A stretch of 64,000 bases of DNA, from NCBI RefSeq assembly GCF_026898095.1, contig NZ_CP114015.1, forward strand, positions 1,736,001 through 1,800,000, written 5' to 3'. A program made the position numbers and the translations under genes. This document shows, piece after piece, positions 45,851 to 55,090 of the stretch. The stretch is from Arthrobacter sp. ATA002. GTDB lineage: Bacteria > Actinomycetota > Actinomycetes > Actinomycetales > Micrococcaceae. A model generated the notes under the pieces. It did not search any database and was not told the DNA's origin. It saw nothing but the letters and a program-made list of their open reading frames with translations. The first letter of the stretch is position 1; each line of letters begins with the position of its first letter.

Positions 45851-48625
45851 ATGCCTGAGCGGGAGGATAGCCATAACGCAGACATGGCGGCGCGGGGCCG
45901 CCGCAGCCGCTGGCACCATTACTCGACGGCGGCAATTCGCGGTCCGGCTCCGCTGCCATCCGCGGGGGATTCGCTGGATTTGCTGGATTCGATGGCAGTA
46001 CGCGGGGTGCCGCAGGCCCGAGCCATCCGGCGCCGGCCAGGCTCCGGTTACCCGGCCCGGGCCCTGGACCGTTTGCGGGCGCGGGTTTCGGAAGCTCCGC
46101 CGGAAATCCAGGTCCGCCCTCTGCTGGAGCTCAGGCTTGTCCCGGTGGCAGCGGCTGCCTGGTTTGCAGCCGCCATAGCCGTGCGAAGTAATGGCGGTGC
46201 GGCAACAACTGCCGGCATAGCCCTGGCCCTGGCGGCGGCAGTCCTGCTCGCGGTGGCGTTGCTCGGGTCCAACGGGAAATCGTTGACTGCAACCGGAACA
46301 GCGAAAGGCATTCCGGCGCCGGCTGCGCTTGCGGTGGTGAAGACGGCCGCGCGGGCGGCAGCTGTACCCATGGCGGCCGCGGCCGTCGTCATCGTGTGTG
46401 CCGGCACGCACCTCTCGGAGAGGATGGCCGGCCCGATTGGCCCCGCCGTCGCCGAAGGGGCAACCATCGCCGGCAGCTTTCGGGCGCTGACCGATGCACG
46501 GGCCGCGGCTGCTGACGGGTTCAGCGGTAAGCCCCGTTACCTCGTGGAAGCAGTGCTTGAAGAAGCCACCAGCGGCGGGCAGCGCTTCGGCTCAGCTGCA
46601 ACGGTCCTGGTGATCGGCGGTGACGGGTTTGAGAGCGTCCATTTGGGGGACAGTTTCACCTCGTCGGGCCCGCTCCAGGGAACCGATCCGGGGGAGCGTT
46701 CGGTGGCTGTCCTGTATGCGAACGGAGCGCCGCATGTGGTGCCGGCTGGCGGCTGGTACGCAGTGACAGCGCGCATCCGCGCCGCGTTTGCCGCTGCCGC
46801 AGCCCGGTATTCGGGGGTTTATGGCATTGATGCTGCCGGACTGCTGCCGGGCATGGCGCTGGGGGACCGGAGCACGCTCGATCCAACGCTGGAAAGCGCA
46901 ATGAAGAACACCGGGCTGACGCACATTGTTGCTGTCTCCGGGGCAAACTGTGGTTTTCTCCTGGCCTTTGTTTTCCTCCTTGCCCGAACGCTCCGGCTGC
47001 CGCGCGGTGCTGCCGCCGCGGCAGGCATTCTGGCGTTGCTCGGTTTTATGCTCCTGGTCAGGCCGGACGCCAGCGTCCTGAGAGCTGCGGTCATGGGCAG
47101 TCTGGGAGCACTGGCCGTTCTGTCGGGACGGGGAAAGCTGCCCGCATCGCTGCTGTGCCTGTCAATCACGGTGCTGCTTGCCGTCGACCCCTGGCTCAGC
47201 GGCAGCTACGCCTTTATCCTCTCGGTACTGGCTACTGCCGGATTGATCCTCCTCGGGCCCCGGCTGACAAAACTCCTGTCCAGCCATCTGCCGTGGCCGC
47301 TGGCAGCGGCACTGGCCGTACCGCTGGCCGCACAGTTCTTCTGCACTCCAGTCCTGGTGCTGCTTCAACCGCAGGTTCCGCTTTTCTCGCTGCCGGCAAA
47401 CGTAGCTGTGGCTCCCGTCATACCCCTGGTGACCATCGCGGGGATGGGGGCAGCAGTGCTGGCATCCACGGTCCCGGTGCTGGCCGGCCCGCTGCTGGTT
47501 GCAGCAGGCGCCGGAGCAGCTTGGACTGCATTTGTTGCCCGGTCCTTCGACGCCCTTCCCGGCTCACTGCTGCCCTGGCCCGCAGGGGCATCCGGCGCTG
47601 TTCTCATGGCCGCAGTGACAGGCGCCGGTGTTGTGGCGCTGTGGTTGGTGGGACGGCGCGATTCGGTGGTTAGGCCACCTCAGCGTGCAGCTGCTCCCGA
47701 GGGCTCCAGGCGCTCAGCGGGCCTTCCGTGGGCCGCACCGGCGTGGCGCAAAACCGCAGCGGCAGCCACCGTGCTCTTACTGCTGCCATCCGGGGCATTG
47801 TTCGGCTGGGACCGGTTGCGGCCGGCACCCGCACCGGACGGGTGGATGGCGGCTGCCTGTGATGTGGGCCAGGGCGACGGCTTAGTCGTGAGCACCGGGC
47901 CGCACAGTGCCATCGTTATTGATGCCGGACCCGACCCGGAGTCCATTGACCGCTGCCTGAAGCAGCTTCGGGTGGAGACCGTGGATCTTTTCATCCTGTC
48001 CCACATCCATCTGGACCATTACGGCGGAGCTGCCGGAGTGCTCCGGGGACGCGAAGTGCGGAGCATCGCCTACTCGACCGCCGAACAGCAACTTTCCGGC
48101 CCGCTGCTTCAGGCTCTTGACGAGTCCGGTGCAGGGACAGTCCGGCTCAGCGCGGGCATGGGGTCACGCATCGGTGCGGTGCGGTGGGAGGTCCTGTGGC
48201 CGCCCGCGAACGGTGCTCCAGGCGCGGCCGAGAATGATGCCAGCGCGGTGGTGCTAATTACTGTGCCCGGTGACCAGGAGCGGCGCGGCACTGAACTCAG
48301 GCTCCTGCTGACCGGAGACATCGAGGAAGAGGCTGGCGCCCGGCTGCTGGCGGCTAACGCCCAGCTGGCAAACGATGGAGTCGACATCCTGAAGGTGCCG
48401 CATCATGGCGCGAGAAACGGTGGCACCCAGCTGATCGAAGAACTTCAGCCGGACATTGCGCTGATCTCTGTCGGCGCCGACAACGATTACGGGCATCCCG
48501 CTCCGTCGATCCTTCGGTCCCTGCAAGAGACCGGCACGATCATCGCCCGTACGGACCTGCTGGGTTCGGTCATTCTCGATACGGATGGCACAGCGCTACG
48601 GGTCAATCGCTTGGAGGGCAGATGA
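45851..48625 (+). CDS. comEC: ComEC/Rec2-family DNA uptake channel
   Basis: 924 residues from ATG 45851. N-terminal hydrophobic helices lead to the Competence domain with many TM segments (LTHIVAVSGANCGFLLAFVFLLART is the hallmark). A C-terminal MBL-fold domain follows (CDVGQGDGLVVSTG, LSHIHLDHYGGAAGVL, LLLTGDIEEEAGARLL, VPHHGARNGGTQ). It forms the channel for single-stranded DNA in transformation. holA normally follows in relatives but is 4 kb away here because of an inserted cassette. Confidence 0.95.
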   Translation: MPEREDSHNADMAARGRRSRWHHYSTAAIRGPAPLPSAGDSLDLLDSMAVRGVPQARAIRRRPGSGYPARALDRLRARVSEAPPEIQVRPLLELRLVPVAAAAWFAAAIAVRSNGGAATTAGIALALAAAVLLAVALLGSNGKSLTATGTAKGIPAPAALAVVKTAARAAAVPMAAAAVVIVCAGTHLSERMAGPIGPAVAEGATIAGSFRALTDARAAAADGFSGKPRYLVEAVLEEATSGGQRFGSAATVLVIGGDGFESVHLGDSFTSSGPLQGTDPGERSVAVLYANGAPHVVPAGGWYAVTARIRAAFAAAAARYSGVYGIDAAGLLPGMALGDRSTLDPTLESAMKNTGLTHIVAVSGANCGFLLAFVFLLARTLRLPRGAAAAAGILALLGFMLLVRPDASVLRAAVMGSLGALAVLSGRGKLPASLLCLSITVLLAVDPWLSGSYAFILSVLATAGLILLGPRLTKLLSSHLPWPLAAALAVPLAAQFFCTPVLVLLQPQVPLFSLPANVAVAPVIPLVTIAGMGAAVLASTVPVLAGPLLVAAGAGAAWTAFVARSFDALPGSLLPWPAGASGAVLMAAVTGAGVVALWLVGRRDSVVRPPQRAAAPEGSRRSAGLPWAAPAWRKTAAAATVLLLLPSGALFGWDRLRPAPAPDGWMAAACDVGQGDGLVVSTGPHSAIVIDAGPDPESIDRCLKQLRVETVDLFILSHIHLDHYGGAAGVLRGREVRSIAYSTAEQQLSGPLLQALDESGAGTVRLSAGMGSRIGAVRWEVLWPPANGAPGAAENDASAVVLITVPGDQERRGTELRLLLTGDIEEEAGARLLAANAQLANDGVDILKVPHHGARNGGTQLIEELQPDIALISVGADNDYGHPAPSILRSLQETGTIIARTDLLGSVILDTDGTALRVNRLEGR

Positions 48626-48665
48626 CCGCCTCCATCCGGCTGGTTGCCCAGAAGCTGTTGGTGGT

Positions 48666-49457
48666 TCAGAAGTCTTGGAACGGCCCATACCCCAGGAGGT
48701 TGCTCGCTTTTTTGGCGGTTTGAGCTACCACTGGTCCCAACCGTGGAGCGTCCTCCTTTGTAACCCGCTGGGTGGGAAAACCTAAGCCGAGCGCAGCAAC
48801 CAACCGTCCCGCGTGGTCGAATACAGGCGCACTAATGGAGCCAACGTCCTCATGGCGTTCACCGAAAGCTGCGTAGTACCCCAGCGCCCGAGCCTCCTCT
48901 GCCTGTTCCCGGAGGCGGCCGACGTCTTTGGGCGTGTCATTGGTAAAGCGTTCCAACCCAGTCGTCTCGGACGGGTTGATAACGTCCCATGCCTCAGGGT
49001 CGAATGCGAGAAAAATCTTCCCTGGAGCTCCGGCATGGATTGGCATCACCATTCCAACCATGAAGGGGCGCATGACGACATGCCTTGTCTCAGCCACTGC
49101 CACGATTGTTCTGTAGGCGCCGTCCCTGATGTACAACGAGGCCGTCTCTCCGGTGGCATCACGCAGCTCTTGGAGAACTGGTTTGATGAGGCGCACTACA
49201 TCGAGTCCGAAAGTACCGGGGGTAGCCCACCGCACCAAGCCAATGCCAATCCGGTACCGGTCACCTTCCCGGTCGAGGAAACCCTCGTGCAGCATGCTTT
49301 GCACCAGCCGCTGGCATGTGCTTGAAGGCAGTCCAGTGCTTCGAATGATGTCCTGAAGCGTGGGGTCAGGCCGCTCGATTGAAAAGCAATCGAGAATGGT
49401 CGTTACCTTGCTCAAAACCAGGAGCGGTGTGGAGCCTTGAGGTTTCTGCGTTGCCAT
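48666..49457 (-). CDS. IclR-family transcriptional regulator
   Basis: 263 residues. The N-terminal winged helix (LLVLSKVTTILDCFSIERPDPTLQDIIRSTGLPSSTCQRLVQSMLHEGFL) and C-terminal ligand-binding domain (ETASLYIRDGAYRTIVAVAE, MPIHAGAPGKIFLA, ARALGYYAAFGERHEDVGSISAPVFD) fit the family. It is divergent from the isomerase and carrier genes and likely controls them through the inverted repeat at 49572-49588. The ligand may be the transported acid. ATG 49457 is preceded by GGAAGG. Confidence 0.93.
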   Translation of the reverse strand: MATQKPQGSTPLLVLSKVTTILDCFSIERPDPTLQDIIRSTGLPSSTCQRLVQSMLHEGFLDREGDRYRIGIGLVRWATPGTFGLDVVRLIKPVLQELRDATGETASLYIRDGAYRTIVAVAETRHVVMRPFMVGMVMPIHAGAPGKIFLAFDPEAWDVINPSETTGLERFTNDTPKDVGRLREQAEEARALGYYAAFGERHEDVGSISAPVFDHAGRLVAALGLGFPTQRVTKEDAPRLGPVVAQTAKKASNLLGYGPFQDF

Positions 49458-49554
49458 CTGAGCCCTTCCTTCCGGTTGCTTTCGTCGCGCAAATCAGCGG
49501 CCCCTACTGTACCCGCTGGGGCCGAGCTGAACCTGAAGCGCGGTCACGTGATGC

Positions 49555-49608
49555 TTGACACACTCACCCTGAACCCACACTATGGGTTGTGAACTCGCGA
49601 TGTGGGTT
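49555..49608 (+). promoter_or_regulatory. Promoter with overlapping operator for the isomerase-carrier operon
   Basis: TTGACA at 49555-49560 is 17 bases from CACTAT at 49578-49583. The perfect inverted repeat AACCCA-5-TGGGTT (49572-49588) covers that -10 site. A further TGGGTT half-site at 49603-49608 lies exactly 20 bases (two helical turns) from the first. The arrangement suits repression or ligand-switched control by the divergent IclR protein. Confidence 0.6.
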
Positions 49609-49651
49609 GAAATCGTTCCTGTCACCAATACCTTTTGAGGCGGAGAAAAGT

Positions 49652-50470
49652 ATGAGCACTTCCGACATCACAGCCGAAGTTGAGACTGAACCGAAACGTC
49701 CGGGTTCATCCCGAGTGGGACTGATCGTTCCCAGTTCCAACACGACGATGGAAACCGAGCTTCCGGAGTTGTTTCGGCGCCAAACCGAAGCGACCGGGCA
49801 CAAGTACACCTTCCACTCGGCCCGGGCAGGCATGAAGAATGTCAACCGCGAAGAGCTACTGGCGATGGTGGGCAAAGCAGCAGACTGTGCGGAGGCAGTT
49901 TCCGACGCCGACGTCGATGTCATCGCTTACGCCTGTCTGGTGGCCGTCATGGCACAAGGACCTGAAGCGCACGTCGAGTCGGAGCGGGTGCTTGGTGAGG
50001 CGGCTGCTGGTAACGGGCACCCTGCGCCCGTTACCAGCAGTGCCGGGGCGCTCGTTCGCACCCTGCAGGGGATTGGTGCCAGAAAGGTTGCGATGGTGAC
50101 GCCATACATGAAACCTCTGACCAGCATGGTAGTTGACTACATCGAGGGCGCAGGGATATCCGTTCTGGATGCCACGAGCCTCGAGGTTGACGACAACCTC
50201 GCTGTAGGGTGCCTGGACCCGCAGAACCTCCCTGACATTGCGCGCCGGCTTAAGCGTGAAGGCGCGGATGCCATTGTCCTGTCTGCCTGCGTCCAAATGC
50301 CTTCGTTGCCCGCGGTGCAGGCGGTCGAGGAAGAGTTCGGACTCCCGGTTATCACCGCCGCCACAGCAACGACGTACGAGATCCTCAAATCGCTCGGGCA
50401 CCAGCCGGTGATCTCCGGTGCGGGCCGCCTGCTTTCGGGGATGCTCGTCGCTGACAACTCGAAAGTCTAG
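49652..50470 (+). CDS. Maleate cis-trans isomerase-like protein (Asp/Glu racemase superfamily)
   Basis: 272 residues from ATG 49652 (GGCGGAG upstream). VGLIVPSSNTTMETELPELF matches the N-terminus of maleate isomerases and arylmalonate decarboxylases. The two catalytic-type cysteines are in AYACLVAVMAQGP and LSACVQMPSLPAVQ. Maleate isomerase converts maleate to fumarate for the TCA cycle, often as the last step of nicotinate or gentisate-type breakdown. Arylmalonate decarboxylase or an amino-acid racemase are alternatives. The downstream dicarboxylate carrier favours maleate or a related diacid. No other nicotinate-pathway genes are nearby. Confidence 0.8.
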   Translation: MSTSDITAEVETEPKRPGSSRVGLIVPSSNTTMETELPELFRRQTEATGHKYTFHSARAGMKNVNREELLAMVGKAADCAEAVSDADVDVIAYACLVAVMAQGPEAHVESERVLGEAAAGNGHPAPVTSSAGALVRTLQGIGARKVAMVTPYMKPLTSMVVDYIEGAGISVLDATSLEVDDNLAVGCLDPQNLPDIARRLKREGADAIVLSACVQMPSLPAVQAVEEEFGLPVITAATATTYEILKSLGHQPVISGAGRLLSGMLVADNSKV

Positions 50471-50479
50471 GCGGCCGCG

Positions 50480-51870
50480 ATGTCCTTATCCATCATCGCC
50501 TTTGCGGTCCTCATTGTTGCTTTCGCCATCGGATCCTTTACCCGGATTAACGCGGGACTTATCGCTACAGTTGCCGCGTTCGGAGTGGGCACTTTGGTGG
50601 CGGGACTGCCCATTACCGATGTCATCGCCCAATTCCCCTCCGGGCTTTTCTTCATCCTTATTGGTGCGACGCTGCTTTTTGCCATTGTGCGGATCAACGG
50701 CACCATCGATCTTCTGGCCTACTGGGCAGAGCGGCTGGCGGGCGACCGGAAGATCCTTGTACCTGTCCTGATGTTTCTCTTGACAGCCATCCTCGCTTCA
50801 GCGGGAGCCTTTACACCGGCGGCGATTGCCATCGTTGCTCCAGTGGCTCTGGCCCTCGGCATGCGTTTTGGCATTAGCACTCTTGCCATGGGTCTAGTAG
50901 TGGTGCAGGGCGCCAACGCCGGTGCTTTTTCGCCGGTGAATCCCTTTGGCGTGCTTGCCAACGTCATGCTTGAAGACGCAGGGGCCTCTGCAGATTCGTT
51001 CAAGCTCTACATCTACTGCTTTGTCTTCAATGCGGTGCTCGCCGTTCTGGCTTATGTCCTTGTTCAGTGGGTCATGCGGCGCCGAAACCTTCGGCGAGAG
51101 GAAGGGCCGGTATCCACAGGCTCGGACAATGATTCGCCGGCGGCAGGAGCAAGTGGCCAGGAAGAGGCTATGCCGTCCACGGAATCAGAGGCGCTAGGGC
51201 ACTCGACGTCGCGCAGCGACACTGCTCTGGCCGACACGGAGACCCAGGCATCCCAAGCTCCGGTCAAGGTCGCGGTGACGCCCATGCGGGTGCTGACGCT
51301 GCTCGGCATCGGTTCACTCCTCATCCTCACGACCGTCTTTGGCCTTGACGTGGGTGTTGCCTCCCTCATCATTGTCCTGGCGCTGATCTGTCTGGATCCG
51401 GGCGTCCAGAAGCCTGCGGTCGAGAACATGCCCTGGTCCGCCATCATTCTGGTCACAGGCATCGTGACCTACGTGGGAATGCTGGAGGAAATGGGTGCGC
51501 TGGAGGAGCTGCAGGCAGGAATTGAAAGTCTGGGCAGCAGCTCCGTCGCCGCGCTCATCACCAGCTATGTCGTGGCCGTTGTTTCCGCATTCGCTTCCAC
51601 CACCGGCACTCTCGGGGTAGTGAGTCCGATCGTAACGCCTATTGCCATGGACCCGCTCCTGACGCCCATCGGAGTGGTGACAGCCATCGCGATCAGTTCC
51701 TCTGTGGTCGATGTAAGCCCCATGTCAACCAGCGGTGCGCTGCTCATGGCAAGCGCCCAGCCCAGGATGAGCGCCTGTTCTTCCGGGCACTTCTCCTTTG
51801 GGCGGTGGCGATGATCGCCGTCGTGCCACTGCTTGTGTGGTTCATATTCGTGCAGCTCGGCCTAGGATAA
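50480..51870 (+). CDS. MatC-like dicarboxylate carrier (frame break near 51763)
   Basis: About 463 residues with some 11-12 TM helices, beginning SLSIIAFAVLIVAFAIGSFTRINAG. The N-terminal half resembles the dicarboxylate carrier MatC domain (LASAGAFTPAAIAIVAPVALALGMRFG; VVQGANAGAFSPVNPFGV). A polar loop of about 70 residues (residues 205-270) separates the halves. The second half has SAFASTTGTLGVVSPIV. Adding one C near 51763 restores DERLFFRALLLWAVAMIAVVPLLVWFIF and a stop at 51868-51870. It probably imports a dicarboxylate such as maleate or malonate. It starts nine bases after the isomerase gene. Confidence 0.82.
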
Positions 51871-51919
51871 AGGCCGGAACGTTCGACAAAGTTCGAATCA
51901 ACGGGATGCGCATAAGAGT

Positions 51920-51952
51920 GCGGGGACGTCCACACCGATTGGACGCCCCCGC
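51920..51952. terminator. Hairpin between convergent carrier and flavin-reductase genes
   Basis: GCGGGGACGTCCA (51920-51932) pairs with TGGACGCCCCCGC (51940-51952) with one mismatch and a seven-base loop. It probably serves as a bidirectional terminator. Confidence 0.6.
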
Positions 51953-51960
51953 AGTCTGAC

Positions 51961-52586
51961 TTAATGTTCCGTTCCCGGAGTGAAATGCCCCGGCCACTCT
52001 GATTTTCGGATTCTCTTGATCTCGCGGACTTCCCCCAGCATGCTCCATTCATCCAAGCCAAGGCGTGAGAGCGGCTCAAGCTGATGGATCCGGGGTGATC
52101 GCCGTCGAGAAACTCAGACAGGACCGCTGCATGAGTCACCCGGCCGAAAATGATGGTGCAGTCTCCCATGGGCAGGATCAGGTGGGTTTTGCATTCCAGG
52201 GCCACCGGAGATTCCTTCACCCGCGGCGGCGATACGGTCAGGCTTTCTTCGCGTGTCAGGCCGGCCGCGTCGAACTCGCTGACTTCCGGCGGAAAGCTTG
52301 TTCCAGTGGCATTTACTTCAGCCATCAGGCTCGCCGGGGACATGTTCACGACAAACTCACCCGTGGCCCGGATGTTGCGTAACGAGTCCTTCTCTCCGAC
52401 CGATGTGAACTGAATGATGGGCGGCTTCACCGACGAAACGGTGAAAAAGGAGTGGGGAGCCAGATTGTCGATGCCCTCCGCGGACAGGGTGGACACCCAG
52501 GCAATCGGCCGGGGGACCACGACGGACGTCAGCAGGCGGTAGAAATCACCGGAGGGCATCTGGTCTGGGTCAAAGTATGTGCGCAC
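51961..52586 (-). CDS. Flavin reductase-like FMN-binding protein (frame break near 52080)
   Basis: About 208 residues of the flavin reductase (DIM6/NTAB-type) domain. From GTG 52586 it reads MRTYFDPDQMPSGDFYRLLTSVVVPRPIAWVSTL. NLAPHSFFTVSSVKPPIIQF, NIRATGEFVVNMS and LPMGDCTIIFGRV follow. One base restored near 52080 gives LEPLSRLGLDEWSMLGEVREIKRIRKSEW and a stop at 51961-51963. Such proteins reduce free flavin or carry FMN; a role in the adjacent acid-degrading cassette is inferred from position only. It converges on the carrier gene. Confidence 0.85.
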
Positions 52587-52680
52587 TGCTCCAGACTAGC
52601 CATGCAGCTCCACCCGGGGCGGGTAGTGTTGGAGTGTCCCCAGCGTAGTTCCGCCGTCCCATCCCAGGAGTCCGTTTACT

Positions 52681-53718
52681 GTGAACCCGGCCGTCCCGTC
52701 CGCAAAGCGAAGCACCGCAAAGTCTGCCGGTAAATCCGCGGGAAAGATTGTCTCCTGGCGTGAGGTGGAACCCGCTCCGGTGGTACTGCTCAGCGGGCCC
52801 GAAGACTATCTGGCCGGCCGCGCCATGGAACGGATCCGCGCTACCCTGCGCCAGGACCAGCCGGACACAGAGATTGTCCGTCTGGACGCGGCAGCCTATG
52901 CCGCCGGCGACCTCATGCTGCATTCAAGCCCTTCGCTTTTCGGCGAGGCCAAACTCATCGAGGCCTCGAACCTGGCCGCAATGAATGATGAGTTCCTGAC
53001 CGACACTCTCGCGTATCTCACGGACACTGCACCCGACACGGTGCTGGTGCTCAGCCACGGTGGAGGCAACCGCGGCAAGAAACTCCTGGATGCGGTGAAG
53101 GCCGCCGGGGCGCCGGTGGTGGAGTGCCAGCCGTTCAAGAAGGACGCTGAGAAGCTGGACTTTGTGGCCCAGGAATTCAAAGCTGCCCGGCGGCGGATCG
53201 ACCCGGCTGCCTCCCGCGCCCTGGTTGCCGCCGTGGGCTCCAAATTGGCGGATCTGGCGGCCGCCTGCCGGCAGCTGATCAACGACGCTTCCGGGGAAAT
53301 CAGCGAAGAGCTCGTGGAAAAGTACTACGGCGGCCGGGTGGAGGCCACCGCCTTCAAGGTGGCCGATGCGGCGCTGGCCGGACGCGGGGGACAGGCACTG
53401 TCCATGCTGCGCCACGCGCTGGACACCGGCGTGGATCCGGTGCCGCTGGTGGGTGCGCTGGCCATGAAGGTCCGGGCCGTAGCCAAGGTGGCGAACCTTC
53501 GCGGCTCATCGGCGTCCATGGCGAAGGACCTGGGCATGGCGCCGTGGCAGGTGGACCAGGCCCGGCGCGACGCCCAGCACTGGTCGCAGGAATCCCTGAT
53601 CAAAGCGGTGCAGGTGCTGGCGGAAGCCGATGCGCAGGTCAAGGGTGCCGGACGCGACCCCGTGTACGCCGTCGAGCACGCCGTGACGGTGATCTCGCTC
53701 GCGGCAGCCGGGCGTTGA
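52681..53718 (+). CDS. holA: DNA polymerase III delta subunit
   Basis: 345 residues from GTG 52681. Delta opens the beta clamp within the clamp loader. VVLLSGPEDYLAGRAMERI, DLMLHSSPSLFGEAKLIEASN and the C-terminal QVLAEADAQVKGAGRDPVYAVEHAVTVISL are typical of the actinobacterial protein. In relatives it directly follows comEC. Here a four-gene cassette lies between. The start has a Lys/Ala/Ser-rich extension of about 25 residues of uncertain translation. Confidence 0.93.
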   Translation: MNPAVPSAKRSTAKSAGKSAGKIVSWREVEPAPVVLLSGPEDYLAGRAMERIRATLRQDQPDTEIVRLDAAAYAAGDLMLHSSPSLFGEAKLIEASNLAAMNDEFLTDTLAYLTDTAPDTVLVLSHGGGNRGKKLLDAVKAAGAPVVECQPFKKDAEKLDFVAQEFKAARRRIDPAASRALVAAVGSKLADLAAACRQLINDASGEISEELVEKYYGGRVEATAFKVADAALAGRGGQALSMLRHALDTGVDPVPLVGALAMKVRAVAKVANLRGSSASMAKDLGMAPWQVDQARRDAQHWSQESLIKAVQVLAEADAQVKGAGRDPVYAVEHAVTVISLAAAGR

Positions 53719-53755
53719 GGCGCCCCGGCGAAGGCCGGGAGTTCCTGCTGCAAGC

Positions 53756-53789
53756 GGTCTGGCCGGCCCCCGAAGGGACCGGCCAGACC
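53756..53789. terminator. Bidirectional terminator between holA and rpsT
   Basis: GGTCTGGCCGG (53756-53766) pairs perfectly with CCGGCCAGACC (53779-53789) over 11 base pairs with a 12-base loop. The flanking genes converge. Confidence 0.75.
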
Positions 53790-53815
53790 GATAAGACTAA
53801 TACAGGAACAACAGC

Positions 53816-54076
53816 TTAGAGTGCGTTGACCTTCTTGGAGATGGCCGACTTGCGGTTGGCAGCGTTGTTCTTGTGAATAACACCCTTGCTGACAGCCTTG
53901 TCCAGCTTGCGGCTGGCAGTGGCCACTGCTGCGACTGCGGCATCCTTGTCGCTGGCCTTCAGGGCAGCGTCAACGGAGCGGATTGCGGTCTTCAGCTCGG
54001 ACTTCACCGAGTTGTTGCGCATGCGCGCCTTCTCGTTGGTGAGGATGCGCTTCTTCTGGGACTTAATATTGGCCAC
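53816..54076 (-). CDS. rpsT: 30S ribosomal protein S20
   Basis: 86 residues: [33 protein letters not shown] from a GTG start at 54076, ending [10 protein letters not shown]. The longer open frame upstream is not conserved. S20 binds 16S rRNA early in small-subunit assembly. It is convergent with holA, a conserved neighbourhood in actinobacteria. Confidence 0.97.
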   Translation of the reverse strand: MANIKSQKKRILTNEKARMRNNSVKSELKTAIRSVDAALKASDKDAAVAAVATASRKLDKAVSKGVIHKNNAANRKSAISKKVNAL

Positions 54077-54313
54077 GTATATAAACTCTCTTTGTATTGC
54101 GGACTTGGTCGGTGAGGGAATTTCAGCCCAGACATTGACTGAGCGGCGTGGGGATACCGTAATGGCGCCTGAACTGAAGTGCCCGTCGACCTGCGCGGAC
54201 ACACAGCAATAAATATTAGCAGAACTTGGACGCGAAGGCCCATTGGCGGGCGGAGCGGACGACGGCGCGGCTTTCCTCAGGTGCGCGGCCCCGGCCGGGC
54301 GGGCGGCAGGTAA

Positions 54314-54916
54314 TCAGTTCCGAGCCGAGAATCGAGAGGCCACGCGCTGAAACGCGGCGGCGGACATCACGGCCCCCTGGCGCCGGACAGCCGCCGGGTC
54401 CAGCTGCAGCACGCGGTCCAGCTTGACCTCGCTGGGCCGGCCCCGGCTGTCCCAGGGGCCGGTGCCAACGTCCACATAGTCCGGATCTGACTCCCGTCCG
54501 TTGTTGCGGTCGCGGGTGGTCATCATCAGGGCCAGCAGCCGCGGGCCGCTGCGGCCAATCAGCAGCACCGGGCGGTCCTTGCCCTGGGAATAGTCGTCCT
54601 CATAGGGAACCCAGGCCCACACCACTTCGCCCGGGTCGGGGGAGCCATCCGGTGACGGAGCGTATACAGGGGCGACCTTGCCCCGGTAGTCACCCGGGTA
54701 GGCGCCCGGTGCGGCAGGTTTCCGGGCCGTAGACGTTGGCGCGGACTTCCGGACGGAGGAGTTCGCTGCCGGCTTCGGACCGGCGGTCTTGTTTCGGGTG
54801 GTGGGTGAGCCAGGGGCGGAACGGCCCGGCCTGGCCGCGGAACCGGTGCCGGAACGGATGAGCAGGCGAAGGGCCGAACGGGCCAGGGAAAGAAAGGAGC
54901 GGCTGGAGGAGGACAT
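54314..54916 (-). CDS. PemK/MazF-family protein without adjacent antitoxin
   Basis: 200 residues from ATG 54916 (GGAGG upstream on that strand). A basic, low-complexity N-terminus of about 75 residues, with a hydrophobic start (SFLSLARSALRLLI), precedes the PemK-like domain: YRGKVAPVYAPSPDGSPDPGEVVWAWVPYEDDYSQGKDRPVLLIGR and ALMMTTRDRN. MazF proteins are ribosome-independent mRNA interferases. No antitoxin gene flanks it, and relatives have the same gene beside lepA, so it may have a housekeeping role rather than being part of a toxin-antitoxin pair. Confidence 0.82.
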   Translation of the reverse strand: MSSSSRSFLSLARSALRLLIRSGTGSAARPGRSAPGSPTTRNKTAGPKPAANSSVRKSAPTSTARKPAAPGAYPGDYRGKVAPVYAPSPDGSPDPGEVVWAWVPYEDDYSQGKDRPVLLIGRSGPRLLALMMTTRDRNNGRESDPDYVDVGTGPWDSRGRPSEVKLDRVLQLDPAAVRRQGAVMSAAAFQRVASRFSARN

Positions 54917-55090
54917 GACCCCACGCTATTACGTTCGGCGGTTCCAGCACGGACCGGCAAACGTGGGAGACTGTTAATTCAGCAGTTAAAACCACCAGGA
55001 AAAACGACGAACCGCGCCCTAACCGGTTCCGGCCCACGGCCACCGCCGCAGCCGCCGTGAAGTCCTGTGAACAGTAAAGGAACCGCCACA

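Noticed and set aside
51880-51900. tRNA-like TTCGAATC sequence
   Set aside because: There is no acceptor stem or anticodon arm around it; it is an isolated match.
51744-51960. C-terminal extension of the flavin reductase overlapping the carrier gene
   Set aside because: The corrected frame ends at 51961 with the family-like C-terminus, which also removes the overlap.
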